DNA of 8,200 bases from Bacillota bacterium (GCA_003343995.1 QAKE01000072.1:1-8200), one strand, 5' to 3'. Counted from the stretch's first letter, positions 1 to 5,896 are shown. A program made the numbers and translations. Notes: generated by a model from the sequence alone, not told the origin.

Positions 1-54
1 TACCCACTTGACCGTATCCGACTTCTTGTGTTCATAGAGTTCATAGTTACTCAT
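1..54 (-). CDS. 5' end of a small unknown protein (partial, runs off window)
   Basis: Only the first 18 codons are in the window (MSNYELYEHKKSDTVKWV). The start is supported by a Shine-Dalgarno sequence (CGGAGGT, 62-67 on the complementary strand) eight or so bases before the ATG at 54. It follows the 125-aa gene by about 90 bases on the same strand, so it is probably the third gene of that cluster. The charged N-terminus ending in KWV resembles the cytoplasmic lead-in of small single-pass membrane proteins, but the membrane segment would lie outside the window, so that is inference only. Confidence 0.6.
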   Translation of the reverse strand, partial: MSNYELYEHKKSDTVKWV

Positions 55-144
55 AAATTAACCTCCGAAAATTTTGATGATTTGGGGAACACGGGACTTG
101 CAATTTTCCTTGCAAGCCCCGTTCCCGAATGTTCTATGCCGCCG

Positions 145-522
145 TTATTCCGCGAGCAGCATATTGAGGAGCGACCTGTCCGAAGTGCGCGCGGGTTTCA
201 CCGTGCACTCATAGACCTTGCCGTCCTCGTCCACCGTGCGCACGAGATAGCGGTTGCCTTTGATGACCTGTTTCGTCTTGTCGTCCGTGATCTCGAAGGG
301 CTCGATGAGGAGGTCAGCCCTGTCCGCGTCGCCGAACACGATGTCAAGCACCGTATAGCCGCCCATATCCGTATCCTTGTTGGGAGGAGCAAGTTCAACT
401 TTTACCTCTCTGCCGCGCACCATGCCCTGAATGAAGTAGTGGTGATACGTTTTGCCGTTGTACTCAAAGGGTTCTTTCTGCACAAAAAGCTGCTGTTCGT
501 TGTTGGTTTTCTTTTCTGCCAT
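145..522 (-). CDS. Hypothetical 125-aa protein of a mobile-element small-gene cluster
   Basis: Function unknown. The 125-aa product is soluble and charged, with no signal peptide or membrane segment. It starts with a Lys/Glu/Gln-rich stretch and continues as a compact, probably beta-rich domain (YNGKTYHHYFIQGMVRGREVKVEL, then GGYTVLDIVFG). It ends with a motif around residues 108-124 (KPARTSDRSLLNMLL). From memory, proteins of this general pattern occur in clostridial mobile elements, but I cannot name a family. The ATG at 522 is preceded by AGGAGG (537-542). That site lies directly beside the stop of the upstream 99-aa gene (544-546), so the two are almost certainly cotranscribed and perhaps translationally coupled. 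A plus-strand open frame over the same bases (28-849) is a shadow of these genes. Confidence 0.85.
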   Translation of the reverse strand: MAEKKTNNEQQLFVQKEPFEYNGKTYHHYFIQGMVRGREVKVELAPPNKDTDMGGYTVLDIVFGDADRADLLIEPFEITDDKTKQVIKGNRYLVRTVDEDGKVYECTVKPARTSDRSLLNMLLAE

Positions 523-543
523 TCTGAATTAAAATTCCTCCTG

Positions 544-843
544 TTAATTTCTGCCTCTGCGCTGGGAGATTTCCCGCGCTTCCTGCTTTGTCTTGCCTTC
601 CGCGAGCGCCTTCTTGTACTTGTAAATGCCGCTATGGTCGGTCTGGCACTGCAAGTACCCCGAACGGATGCCCGCCTCGTAGTCCGTCAACTCCTTGCCC
701 TCTTTCGGGCCGTGCTGATGAACTTTCGCCTTGCGTTCGTCTGCGTAGCTTTTGGCGCGCTTGGAAGGAATGTACCAGCGGCGATTGTTGTATTTGCCGC
801 CGTTGCCGGAAGAAGATTTCCCGGCGTTGCTGTTTCTGGGCAT
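544..843 (-). CDS. Hypothetical basic 99-aa protein
   Basis: Function unknown. The reading frame stays open upstream to 1074, but the ATG at 843 is the best start because GGAGGT sits seven bases before it (about 850-856). This gives a 99-aa protein beginning MPRNSNAGKSSSGNGGKYNN. It is strongly basic (many Lys/Arg), with a Gly/Ser/Asn-rich flexible N-terminus, a central KRAKSYADERKAKVHQHG segment, and a C-terminal probable helix ending QEAREISQRRGRN. Such composition fits a nucleic-acid-binding or otherwise cationic small protein, but there is no recognisable domain. It is the first gene of the leftmost minus-strand cluster, with the 125-aa gene 21 bases downstream. Its long upstream leader is described separately. 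Confidence 0.75.
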   Translation of the reverse strand: MPRNSNAGKSSSGNGGKYNNRRWYIPSKRAKSYADERKAKVHQHGPKEGKELTDYEAGIRSGYLQCQTDHSGIYKYKKALAEGKTKQEAREISQRRGRN

Positions 844-1133
844 TTGTAAACCTCCAAAAATAATTGCCCGTCTTGCCGTTAGCGCAGCATATTCAGTTGT
901 AGTACCGGTAACGCACTCTTTGAAACACTCCGTTTCCTGCGATTGCCTTACGGTGAGCGGCCGCTCTGATACTTGCAAGCACCGCAGGGATTTATCGGCT
1001 TTTCCTCTCGCGTCCGAGTACACCGTAAGTATAGCGGTTTTACCCGCCGAAAACCAGATAGCCAGCCTATACAAAACCTATACCGTACCTCAAAGAATGA
1101 CTAACTTTCCATAACAAAACCATAACTTCTCCC
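844..1133 (-). other. Gene-free leader of about 290 bases, candidate structured RNA
   Basis: I see no convincing gene here. Read on the minus strand, several complementary pairs are nested or adjacent: 936-941 with 983-988 (CCTGCG/CGCAGG), 951-955 with 980-984 (CGGTG/CACCG), the perfect palindrome GAGCGGCCGCTC at 955-966, the palindrome CTTGCAAG at 972-979, and 1036-1041 with 1050-1055 (GGTTTT/AAAACC). The first two pairs compete for two bases, so the fold is a proposal. Upstream of it are two direct copies of GTATAGG (1066-1072 and 1077-1083) 11 bases apart. A weak promoter can be drawn (TTGAGG, 16 bases, TATAGG). The region could be a 5' UTR regulator of the three-gene cluster or an independent small RNA. 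An alternative is an N-terminal extension of the 99-aa protein. Confidence 0.35.
1060..1073 (-). repeat. Copy 1 of the TGTATAGGC motif (14-bp match to 6548-6561)
   Basis: On the minus strand this reads TGTATAGGCTGGCT, identical over 14 bases to the plus-strand sequence at 6548-6561 upstream of the recombinase, so the two copies are inverted relative to each other. A shorter copy, GTATAGG, lies 11 bases upstream (1077-1083), about one helical turn away, as expected for tandem protein-binding sites. It points toward the 99-aa gene. Its function is unknown. Confidence 0.5.
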
Positions 1134-1164
1134 AAAAAAGAAAGCCCCGAAAAATCGGAGCTTT
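1134..1164 (-). terminator. Rho-independent terminator of the sigma-like operon
   Basis: Arms 1141-1150 and 1155-1164 pair at nine of ten positions around an AAAA/TTTT loop. On the minus strand the stem is followed by TTTCTTTTTT. It begins five bases after the stop of the 82-aa gene, which makes it the end of the 2197-1170 operon. Confidence 0.85.
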
Positions 1165-1169
1165 CACGG

Positions 1170-1418
1170 TCAGTCTATATAGGTTCTGGCGTACATGGTA
1201 GAGGGCAGACGCTTGCCATCGATGTGGCGGCGGTGGCAGAATAATATCTCATATTCCTTGTCGCGCTTTGGCGTCCGCTTATAGAAAGTATCGTGGCTGA
1301 ACACGACGTTGTTTTCTTTGCAGTCGTACTGTATGCCGATGACCTGCTTGACGATATAGCCTTTCGTGCGGTACACGTTGGTTGCGTCTTTGATAAAATC
1401 CGGAATGCGTTCTTTCAT
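1170..1418 (-). CDS. Hypothetical 82-aa protein, last gene of the sigma-like operon
   Basis: Function unknown. The 82-aa product is basic and aromatic-rich (MKERIPDFIKDATNVYRTKG at the start, HDTFYKRTPKRDKEYEILFC in the middle). It has no membrane segment and only two cysteines. The ATG at 1418 is preceded by GAGGAG at 1425-1430. That site overlaps the stop codon (1429-1431) of the upstream sigma-like gene, so translation is probably coupled. A strong terminator follows within ten bases. Its place after two sigma-70-like genes suggests an accessory control or element-maintenance role, but the sequence itself does not show one. Confidence 0.75.
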   Translation of the reverse strand: MKERIPDFIKDATNVYRTKGYIVKQVIGIQYDCKENNVVFSHDTFYKRTPKRDKEYEILFCHRRHIDGKRLPSTMYARTYID

Positions 1419-1428
1419 AATTTTCTCC

Positions 1429-1728
1429 TCACTCCGTAATGTTCTTCTGCAAAAACAACAGCAATTTCTTGTTGAGCATCTGGATATACACGGGCGTGTA
1501 ATTGAGTTCAGCGGCAGTACCTTCCTGCGTATAGCCTTTTACATACAGCATCATGTAAAGGTCGTACAGTTGCGGCGGCGCGGTCTTGACGGCTTCGTTA
1601 TACCGACGTACTTTTTCCATGATGCTGCTGCCGATGACGATGTTCTTGCATTCATCGAACATCGCCTTGCGGGAATAGTAGTACCTGATTTCCTTCAAAT
1701 CGCTTCTGATTTTGTCTAATGGCACCAT
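1429..1728 (-). CDS. Short sigma-70 region-4-like / HTH protein (99 aa)
   Basis: The C-terminal half has the pattern of a sigma-70 region 4 or related helix-turn-helix. LYDLYMMLYVKGYTQEGTAAEL (residues about 54-75) is the scaffold helix and first HTH helix, and NYTPVYIQMLNKKLLLFLQ (76-94) is the recognition and following helix. The N-terminal half (residues 1-50, IRSDLKEIRYYYSRKAMFDE) is helical and basic. No region 2 is present, so it cannot melt a -10 element alone. Such proteins in clostridial mobile elements are annotated as sigma-like or phage-type transcriptional regulators. The ATG at 1728 follows an AGGAGG site (1735-1740). The gene lies 40 bases downstream of another region-4-like gene, and its stop overlaps the next ribosome binding site. 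Function is inferred from fold only. Confidence 0.7.
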   Translation of the reverse strand: MVPLDKIRSDLKEIRYYYSRKAMFDECKNIVIGSSIMEKVRRYNEAVKTAPPQLYDLYMMLYVKGYTQEGTAAELNYTPVYIQMLNKKLLLFLQKNITE

Positions 1729-1768
1729 AGATGGCCTCCTGAAATGAGATAGAGCGTGAGCCCTTCAC

Positions 1769-2197
1769 CTAATAGCCACGGGGATTAAATTTTGACGGGG
1801 TGTTCTTCAAAAATTTTTTCAGATTTTTTATAGCGGCAAGATAATGTTCTCGCACGGTATCTTTATTCAGCCCCAGCTCTTTGGCAATATCACGGAATGA
1901 CTTGCCTTCTTCTATGTAGAGGAGCAGGACGGCACGCTGCTTGTCCGTCAGCTTTTGCAGGGCAGCATATAACCGTTCCTTATCTTCATCCCGTTCGGCT
2001 TGCAGAGCAACGTCGGTGGACGGATCTGCGAAGTCCCAACCGCGTTCGAGCGATTTATCCAGCGACTGATGCCGTCTGGTTTCTTTTCGCTCTATGAGCT
2101 TGTCCCTATGTTCCATTGCGGCGTATTCCGCCGCAAATTCTTCTGTGACTTCGATTTCAACGTACCTTGTACCGTCAAAATACTTAATGCGCGCCAT
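1769..2197 (-). CDS. Sigma-70 family-like protein, region 4 only (142 aa)
   Basis: Residues about 72-131 form a sigma-70 region 4. LQKLTDKQRAVLLLYIEEGK (80-99) matches the usual 'L(T/P)xxQRxVLxLxYxxG' lead-in, FRDIAKELGLNKDTVREHYL (101-120) is the helix-turn-helix, and a basic C-terminal helix (AAIKNLKKFL) follows. The first 30 residues begin MARIKYFDGTRYVEIEV, an antiparallel beta-like start. Residues 30-60 are charged with a conserved-looking RKETRRHQSLD. There is no region 2, so it probably acts with core polymerase and a partner or as a DNA-binding regulator. The ATG at 2197 is preceded by GGAGGT (2204-2209). It heads a three-gene operon ending at the terminator at 1134-1164. Confidence 0.8.
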   Translation of the reverse strand: MARIKYFDGTRYVEIEVTEEFAAEYAAMEHRDKLIERKETRRHQSLDKSLERGWDFADPSTDVALQAERDEDKERLYAALQKLTDKQRAVLLLYIEEGKSFRDIAKELGLNKDTVREHYLAAIKNLKKFLKNTPSKFNPRGY

Positions 2198-2223
2198 GTT
2201 CCAGACCTCCGAAGACGATTTCT

Positions 2224-2313
2224 CGCTGTCGGAGAGCCGAAAAGCGCATTATGAAATTGCCGCAAAAAGAAAAATCCCCCGACAGCGTTTGAAGAACAAA
2301 ACGCCATCAGGGG
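2224..2313 (-). terminator. Second minus-strand terminator or attenuator ahead of the sigma-like gene
   Basis: As minus-strand RNA, 2313-2299 pairs with 2290-2276 over 15 positions with no mismatch if three G-U pairs are allowed. The loop is 8 bases, and ATTTTTCTTTTT follows (2264-2275). The descending arm (2279-2287) is also perfectly complementary over nine bases to 2224-2232, which lies between the U-tract and the sigma-like start. It may be a tandem back-up terminator after the XRE gene or an attenuator in a longer transcript. A weak -10-like CATAAT (2248-2253) downstream would allow a separate start. Confidence 0.6.
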
Positions 2314-2324
2314 AAACGTCGCCT

Positions 2325-2387
2325 AAATAAAAAAGCCGGGCAAACTAAAATACCCCAAGTAATGGGTTCAATCCGTTTGCCAGGCTT
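2325..2387 (-). terminator. Rho-independent terminator of the XRE gene
   Basis: Arms 2333-2345 and 2375-2387 are complementary at 12 of 13 positions. The 29-base loop contains a small inner hairpin (ACCC 2352-2355 with GGGT 2364-2367). On the minus strand the stem is followed by TTTTTTATTT. It lies 36 bases after the XRE stop. Confidence 0.8.
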
Positions 2388-2423
2388 ATTATCTGTTCAT
2401 GCAGATTTTAGCTTCTCTCACAG

Positions 2424-2750
2424 CTATTCAGTTTTTGTTTGCATAGCTTTCATCATCGCTATCACCGCATCCTTTTGTGTTTTATCGAGAGGCTTCCAAA
2501 GGGCAAGCACTTCGATTTCGTCTTGTGTAATATTTTCAAAATCCATGTCATACAGGAGTGCCGCTAAATGCGTACCCAAAGCATAACATATTCCGTCTAA
2601 AACTTCTAATTTCGGCATCGTGCCGCGTATCTTCCATGAATTAAGTGTGGAATGGGAGATACCCGCTGCTGTACTCAATTCATTGATAGACAGCCCTTTT
2701 TCTTTACGGAGTTTTTCAACCCGATTGTAGATTTCTCTCGAACTCAACAT
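2424..2750 (-). CDS. XRE/Cro-type helix-turn-helix repressor (108 aa)
   Basis: A DNA-binding transcription regulator. Residues about 5-63 form a lambda-repressor-like HTH: IYNRVEKLRKEKGLSINELSTAAGISHSTLNSW is the typical 'R...R...KGLS..ELA..AGIS.STL..W' pattern. It continues with PKLEVLDGICYALGTHLAALLY, the usual helices 4-5. The C-terminal tail (70-108, DFENITQDEIEVLALWKPLDKTQKDAVIAMM) is a short helical extension, probably for dimerisation. It has no peptidase domain, so it is not a LexA-type self-cleaving repressor. The ATG at 2750 is preceded by AGAGGT (about 2760-2766). It is a monocistronic gene with its own terminator downstream and a palindrome (2765-2779) just upstream, which suggests autoregulation. 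Its other targets are not known; the sigma-like operon is a plausible one. Confidence 0.9.
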   Translation of the reverse strand: MLSSREIYNRVEKLRKEKGLSINELSTAAGISHSTLNSWKIRGTMPKLEVLDGICYALGTHLAALLYDMDFENITQDEIEVLALWKPLDKTQKDAVIAMMKAMQTKTE

Positions 2751-2764
2751 AATATATCAACCTC

Positions 2765-2779
2765 TGTAAATAGTTTACA
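2765..2779. promoter_or_regulatory. Operator-like palindrome upstream of the XRE gene
   Basis: TGTAAATAGTTTACA is a perfect 6-bp inverted repeat around a 3-bp centre. It touches the ribosome binding site region of the XRE gene, where a dimeric XRE protein could block its own transcription or translation start. No consensus -35/-10 pair could be placed confidently around it. Confidence 0.55.
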
Positions 2780-2837
2780 TCAACATAGGCTGATATATTT
2801 CCGCGTATGCGCTCTATAATTTCAGCAGTAATAGCGA

Positions 2838-2867
2838 TTAAAGGGAAAACCGCTGTGCGGTTTTCCC
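2838..2867 (-). terminator. Terminator embedded in the end of the Com-like gene
   Basis: GGGAAAACCGC (2843-2853) and GCGGTTTTCCC (2857-2867) form a perfect 11-bp stem with a 3-base loop. On the minus strand it is followed by TTTAA, where TAA is the stop codon of the Com-like gene. The U-tract is short, so efficiency is uncertain. The hairpin would end the tetR-ilvB-ilvN-Com transcript. Confidence 0.65.
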
Positions 2868-3062
2868 GTCAGCGGTCTTTTCAAACTGTTCTGCTTGTTT
2901 TGTTGTTTCGTATCGTTCGGCTGGTAAAGCTCGTACTTCGTTATCGGAGATATGAACTCTGATGAGTTTTCCGCAACGGGAACAGAGAATATCTACTTCT
3001 GAACCATTTTCGCCTTTGCACAATTTATGTCCGCATATCGGACAGGCAGCATACATTTTCAT
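2838..3062 (-). CDS. Com-like zinc-finger protein (74 aa)
   Basis: Residues 7-30 carry a four-cysteine zinc knuckle, CPIC (7-10) and CSRC (27-30), spaced CxxC-x16-CxxC. The pattern ACPICGHKLCKGENGSEV, then ILCSRCGK, resembles the Com family of small zinc-binding regulators known from phage Mu, where Com binds mRNA and activates translation of mom. The C-terminal 40 residues are charged and not conserved-looking. The start is an ATG at 3062 with only a weak GGGAAA-type ribosome binding site. It lies 26 bases after ilvN on the same strand, so it is probably the last gene of the tetR-ilvBN unit, and its final codons form a terminator. A role in ilv regulation is not shown. It may equally be a mobile-element gene next to the cargo. 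Confidence 0.7.
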   Translation of the reverse strand: MKMYAACPICGHKLCKGENGSEVDILCSRCGKLIRVHISDNEVRALPAERYETTKQAEQFEKTADGKTAQRFSL

Positions 3063-3088
3063 AAGTTATTTCCCGATGCTTTCAACTT

Positions 3089-3565
3089 TCAAATAGCAAC
3101 GCTGCCGCTGCGGACAACTTCAACGGCGTATTTACCGTCTGCAAGTTTGTTTATCAATTCGTCAGTTCTCTCAAACGAGTTCACGCTCTGTAAAAGGATT
3201 TCACCCGATTTGATTTCCAGAATCTGCAATTCAAACTGCTTTACAACCTCAAACAGCGGATACAAGTTTTCCGGCTTGAAATCTGTTATTTTGAGGTAGG
3301 CAAGTTCCCTTTCTGCAACATAGCTGTCCGTAAGGTCAATTACTTTGATGACGTTTACGTTTCTGTTGAGTTGCTTTTTTATCTGTTCAAACAGAATATC
3401 GTCGCTTGTGAGACATATGGTCATGCGCGATATTGTCTTATCTGCCGTAACGCCGACGGTCAGGCTGTCGAGATTATATGCCTTACCTGCAAATAAGCTA
3501 GATATTTCGGCAAGTACGCCGACGTCGTTCTCCACAAACAGAGCAAGCCATCTTTTTCGCTTCAT
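3089..3565 (-). CDS. ilvN: Acetolactate synthase small (regulatory) subunit
   Basis: The regulatory subunit of acetohydroxyacid synthase. It binds the IlvB catalytic subunit, stimulates it and confers end-product (usually valine) inhibition. At 158 aa it has the usual length. The N-terminal ACT domain (residues about 5-78) is clear: RWLALFVENDVGVLAEISSL, then YNLDSLTVG, then SRMTI. Asn13, Gly16 and Asn31 line up with E. coli IlvH Asn11, Gly14 and Asn29, positions where changes relieve valine inhibition, so feedback control is expected. The C-terminal domain (80-158) follows, with RELAYLKI and GKYAVEVVRSGSVAI. The ATG at 3565 overlaps the ilvB stop by one base (TAATG), with AAGGAGG just upstream inside ilvB, so the two subunits are translationally coupled. 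Confidence 0.95.
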   Translation of the reverse strand: MKRKRWLALFVENDVGVLAEISSLFAGKAYNLDSLTVGVTADKTISRMTICLTSDDILFEQIKKQLNRNVNVIKVIDLTDSYVAERELAYLKITDFKPENLYPLFEVVKQFELQILEIKSGEILLQSVNSFERTDELINKLADGKYAVEVVRSGSVAI

Positions 3566-5289
3566 TATCTGTCCTCCTTTCCGAATCTGACCGTTGAGAG
3601 GTCTTTGCCCGGCAATACAATCGGATACACGTTCTCTTCTTCCGCAATCATAAACTCAAGCAGTGTAGGTACATTTTTCTGTTCGAGGGCAAAGGAAAAC
3701 GCTTCGCCTATCTGGTCTTTCAAGGTTATTCGTCTGTACGCAACGCCATAGCTTTCGGCAAGTTTTTCAAAGTCAGGCACATACGGCGGGCATTTATCTG
3801 AACCGCCACAATGTTTCGGGCAAACAGACCTGCGCTTTAAGCAGGTGCTCTGATAGCGTTTGCCGTAATACAGTTCCTGCCATTGCCGCACATTGCCCAG
3901 CCAGCTATTGTTCAACAGACAGATGATGACGGGCAGCCCGTTTATTACGGCAGTGGCAAGTTCCTGTATGTTCATCTGAAATCCGCCGTCACCTACAACG
4001 GCTACGACAGGCGTATCGGGATTGCCGAGTTTTGCTCCTATTGCGGCAGGCAGCCCGAACCCCATTGTTCCCAAACCGCCCGAAGTGAGAAGTTTTCTGT
4101 GTTCGTTTAGTTTCAGGAACTGCGTCGTCCAAAGTTGGTTCTGTCCGACGTCGGTCGTTACGATAAGCGCATCAAACAATGTATTCAGTCGCTCTATAAT
4201 GTCCTGCGGATTCAACCCATCGCTTTCGATTTTTACGGGATATTCCGCCTTCAATTCGTTGAGCCTTTGTATCCAACCGCCAAGCGCGAGAGGCTTTGTA
4301 CGGGCGATAAGTTCGTTCAACGCATTTTTTGCATCGCCTACGATTGGGACATCCACCGATACATTGCGTGAAATGGAGGCGGGGTCGGCGTCTATGTGCA
4401 CGATCTTGGCATTTTTCGCAAACGTGTCTTTATTGCCCGCAACGCGGTCATTGAACCGCGTTCCGATAGAAAAGAGTAAATCGCATTCATTGATCGCCGT
4501 ATTCGCTCCGTATGCACCATGTATGCCGACATTGCCGAAATACAGCGGATGGTCGGTATCGATAGCGCCCTTCCCCATAATGGTGGTAACCACAGGTATG
4601 CCCGTACGTTCAGCAAGAGCGGTCAACTCCTTTTCGGCATGTGCAATGCGTACTCCTCCGCCTATCAGAAATAAAGGTTTTTGGGCGGATTCAAGGAAAG
4701 CGACAGCTTTCTTTATCTGTCCGATATGTGCTTTTACCGTCGGCTTATAGCCGCGTATCTCCACCGAAGAAGGATAGTCCTCGCTGCCCATAGCCTGCTG
4801 AATATCTTTGGGTATATCTACAAGCACCGCACCCGGTTTGCCCGTCTGCGCAATATAGAAAGCCTTTTTTATTGTTGCTGCAAGGCTTTCGCGGCTGCGC
4901 ACGGTAACGGCATACTTGGTGATGCTTCTCACCATTCCCACAATGTCTGCCTCCTGAAAGGCGTCGTTTCCTATCAGAGACAGCGGGACTTGCCCCGTAA
5001 AGCAGACGAGCGGAACGCTGTCGTAGTTGGCGGTCGCTATCGCCGTGACGAGATTGGTCGCGCCCGGGCCGCTCGTTACAAGGCATACGCCGGCGCGTCC
5101 CGTAGAACGGGCATAGCCGTCCGCCGCATGAGCAAGTCCCTGTTCGTGGCGCGGAAGGATGATATTTATACTTTCATCGTCATAGAGTGCGTCAAAAAGG
5201 TCTATTGCCTGCCCGCCCGGATAGGCAAACAGAACTTCAACATTCTCAGCTTTCAAAGCCTTTACAAATAACTGTGCTCCCGTTATCAT
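3565..5289 (-). CDS. ilvB: Acetolactate synthase large (catalytic) subunit with a Cys-rich insert
   Basis: A thiamine-diphosphate enzyme of the cytoplasm. It joins two pyruvates to 2-acetolactate, or pyruvate and 2-oxobutyrate to acetohydroxybutyrate, the first common step of valine, leucine and isoleucine synthesis. The 574 aa show the three domains in order: N-terminal PYR domain with YPGG and the catalytic Glu49 in RHEQG, a central FAD-type domain (about 185-350, with IGGGVR and IGTRFNDRVAG), and the C-terminal PP domain with GDG (433-435) to NN (460-461) for Mg-ThDP. RQWQ (468-471) follows. Between YGKRYQST and PDFEKLAESYG lies an extra loop with four cysteines (483, 490, 494, 500). The ATG at 5289 overlaps the tetR stop (ATGA). 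Its ribosome binding site is weak (GGGGG), so coupling to tetR translation is likely. Confidence 0.96.
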   Translation of the reverse strand: MITGAQLFVKALKAENVEVLFAYPGGQAIDLFDALYDDESINIILPRHEQGLAHAADGYARSTGRAGVCLVTSGPGATNLVTAIATANYDSVPLVCFTGQVPLSLIGNDAFQEADIVGMVRSITKYAVTVRSRESLAATIKKAFYIAQTGKPGAVLVDIPKDIQQAMGSEDYPSSVEIRGYKPTVKAHIGQIKKAVAFLESAQKPLFLIGGGVRIAHAEKELTALAERTGIPVVTTIMGKGAIDTDHPLYFGNVGIHGAYGANTAINECDLLFSIGTRFNDRVAGNKDTFAKNAKIVHIDADPASISRNVSVDVPIVGDAKNALNELIARTKPLALGGWIQRLNELKAEYPVKIESDGLNPQDIIERLNTLFDALIVTTDVGQNQLWTTQFLKLNEHRKLLTSGGLGTMGFGLPAAIGAKLGNPDTPVVAVVGDGGFQMNIQELATAVINGLPVIICLLNNSWLGNVRQWQELYYGKRYQSTCLKRRSVCPKHCGGSDKCPPYVPDFEKLAESYGVAYRRITLKDQIGEAFSFALEQKNVPTLLEFMIAEEENVYPIVLPGKDLSTVRFGKEDR

Positions 5290-5861
5290 TGCGCAATCCC
5301 CCCGATAACCGCGTTGACGGTACTCTCAATGTACGCAGCCCTGTCGGAATTTAAAAGCCCCTTACCAAATGAAGCGGTGAGGAAGACGTATCCGAATGCA
5401 GCCGAAAGGAACATTTCAGCCGTTTGGTCGATATTTATCTGTCTTACCTTGCCAAGCCTCTGCATAGTTTGCAGGTATTTTTTTACCTCTGAAAGGAATA
5501 CCTGCGGAATATTCATTATTATGGGGGCGGTATATTCGTATATCTGCGGCGAACGCAAGCCGACGGAGAGTTTTACAAATTCGGGAGTAACTTCGCGCAT
5601 ATAGTTCTCCATAAACATCGTGAGGTCGGTGCGTAAATCTCCGGAAATGTCTGCAAAAGTATCTTTTGTGATATTGGGATGCCAGCGTGGCAACTTCATC
5701 CCTTCAACAACAATTTCCTTCTTTTCTCCGAACTTTCGGAAGATGGTACATTCATTCACTCCTGCACGCACGGCAATATCTTTGGTGGTTGCCGCCGCAT
5801 AGCCGCATTCCAAAATCAACTCCATCGTAGCATCGATTATCTTTTCGCTCGTCTTATTCAT
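5286..5861 (-). CDS. TetR/AcrR-family repressor, first gene of the ilvBN unit (191 aa)
   Basis: A DNA-binding repressor. The TetR HTH covers residues about 6-54: KIIDATMELILECGYAAATTKDIAVRAGVNECTIFRKFGEKKEIV, with the signature TTKDIA..AGV...T.FR.F. The remaining, mostly helical part is the ligand and dimer domain; its ligand cannot be read from sequence. The frame is open to a TTG at 5882 and an ATG at 5873, but I chose ATG 5861 because GGAG lies six bases before it and because 5882 lies inside the operator. The stop overlaps the ilvB start by four bases (ATGA), so repressor and enzyme are made together. A consensus promoter and a 20-bp palindrome immediately upstream argue for autoregulation of the whole operon, possibly relieved by a metabolite. 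Confidence 0.92.
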   Translation of the reverse strand: MNKTSEKIIDATMELILECGYAAATTKDIAVRAGVNECTIFRKFGEKKEIVVEGMKLPRWHPNITKDTFADISGDLRTDLTMFMENYMREVTPEFVKLSVGLRSPQIYEYTAPIIMNIPQVFLSEVKKYLQTMQRLGKVRQINIDQTAEMFLSAAFGYVFLTASFGKGLLNSDRAAYIESTVNAVIGGIAQ

Positions 5862-5876
5862 ATCTGTCTCCATAAA

Positions 5877-5896
5877 ATGCAAGTATTCACTTGCAT
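5877..5896. promoter_or_regulatory. Likely TetR operator overlapping the transcription start
   Basis: ATGCAAGTGAATACTTGCAT (minus-strand reading) has perfect 8-bp arms around a 4-bp centre. It begins two bases after the -10 box, so the predicted transcription start falls inside it and bound repressor would block polymerase. Its position next to tetR and its symmetry fit TetR-family autorepression; binding is inferred. Confidence 0.8.

Noticed and set aside
28..849. Long plus-strand open frame (273 aa)
   Set aside because: It runs antisense to the 125-aa and 99-aa genes, which have good ribosome binding sites; it has no ribosome binding site of its own and has a low-complexity hydrophobic composition.
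2092..2307. Minus-strand open frame of 71 aa overlapping the sigma-like start
   Set aside because: Its start lies inside the terminator stem without a ribosome binding site, and it overlaps the sigma-like gene out of frame.
4022..4750. Plus-strand open frame of 242 aa and others antisense to ilvB
   Set aside because: Shadow of the ilvB coding sequence, which is unambiguous by its domains.
5862..5882. Upstream TTG or ATG starts for TetR (198 or 195 aa)
   Set aside because: The TTG lies inside the operator palindrome, too close to the transcription start; only ATG 5861 has a properly spaced GGAG.
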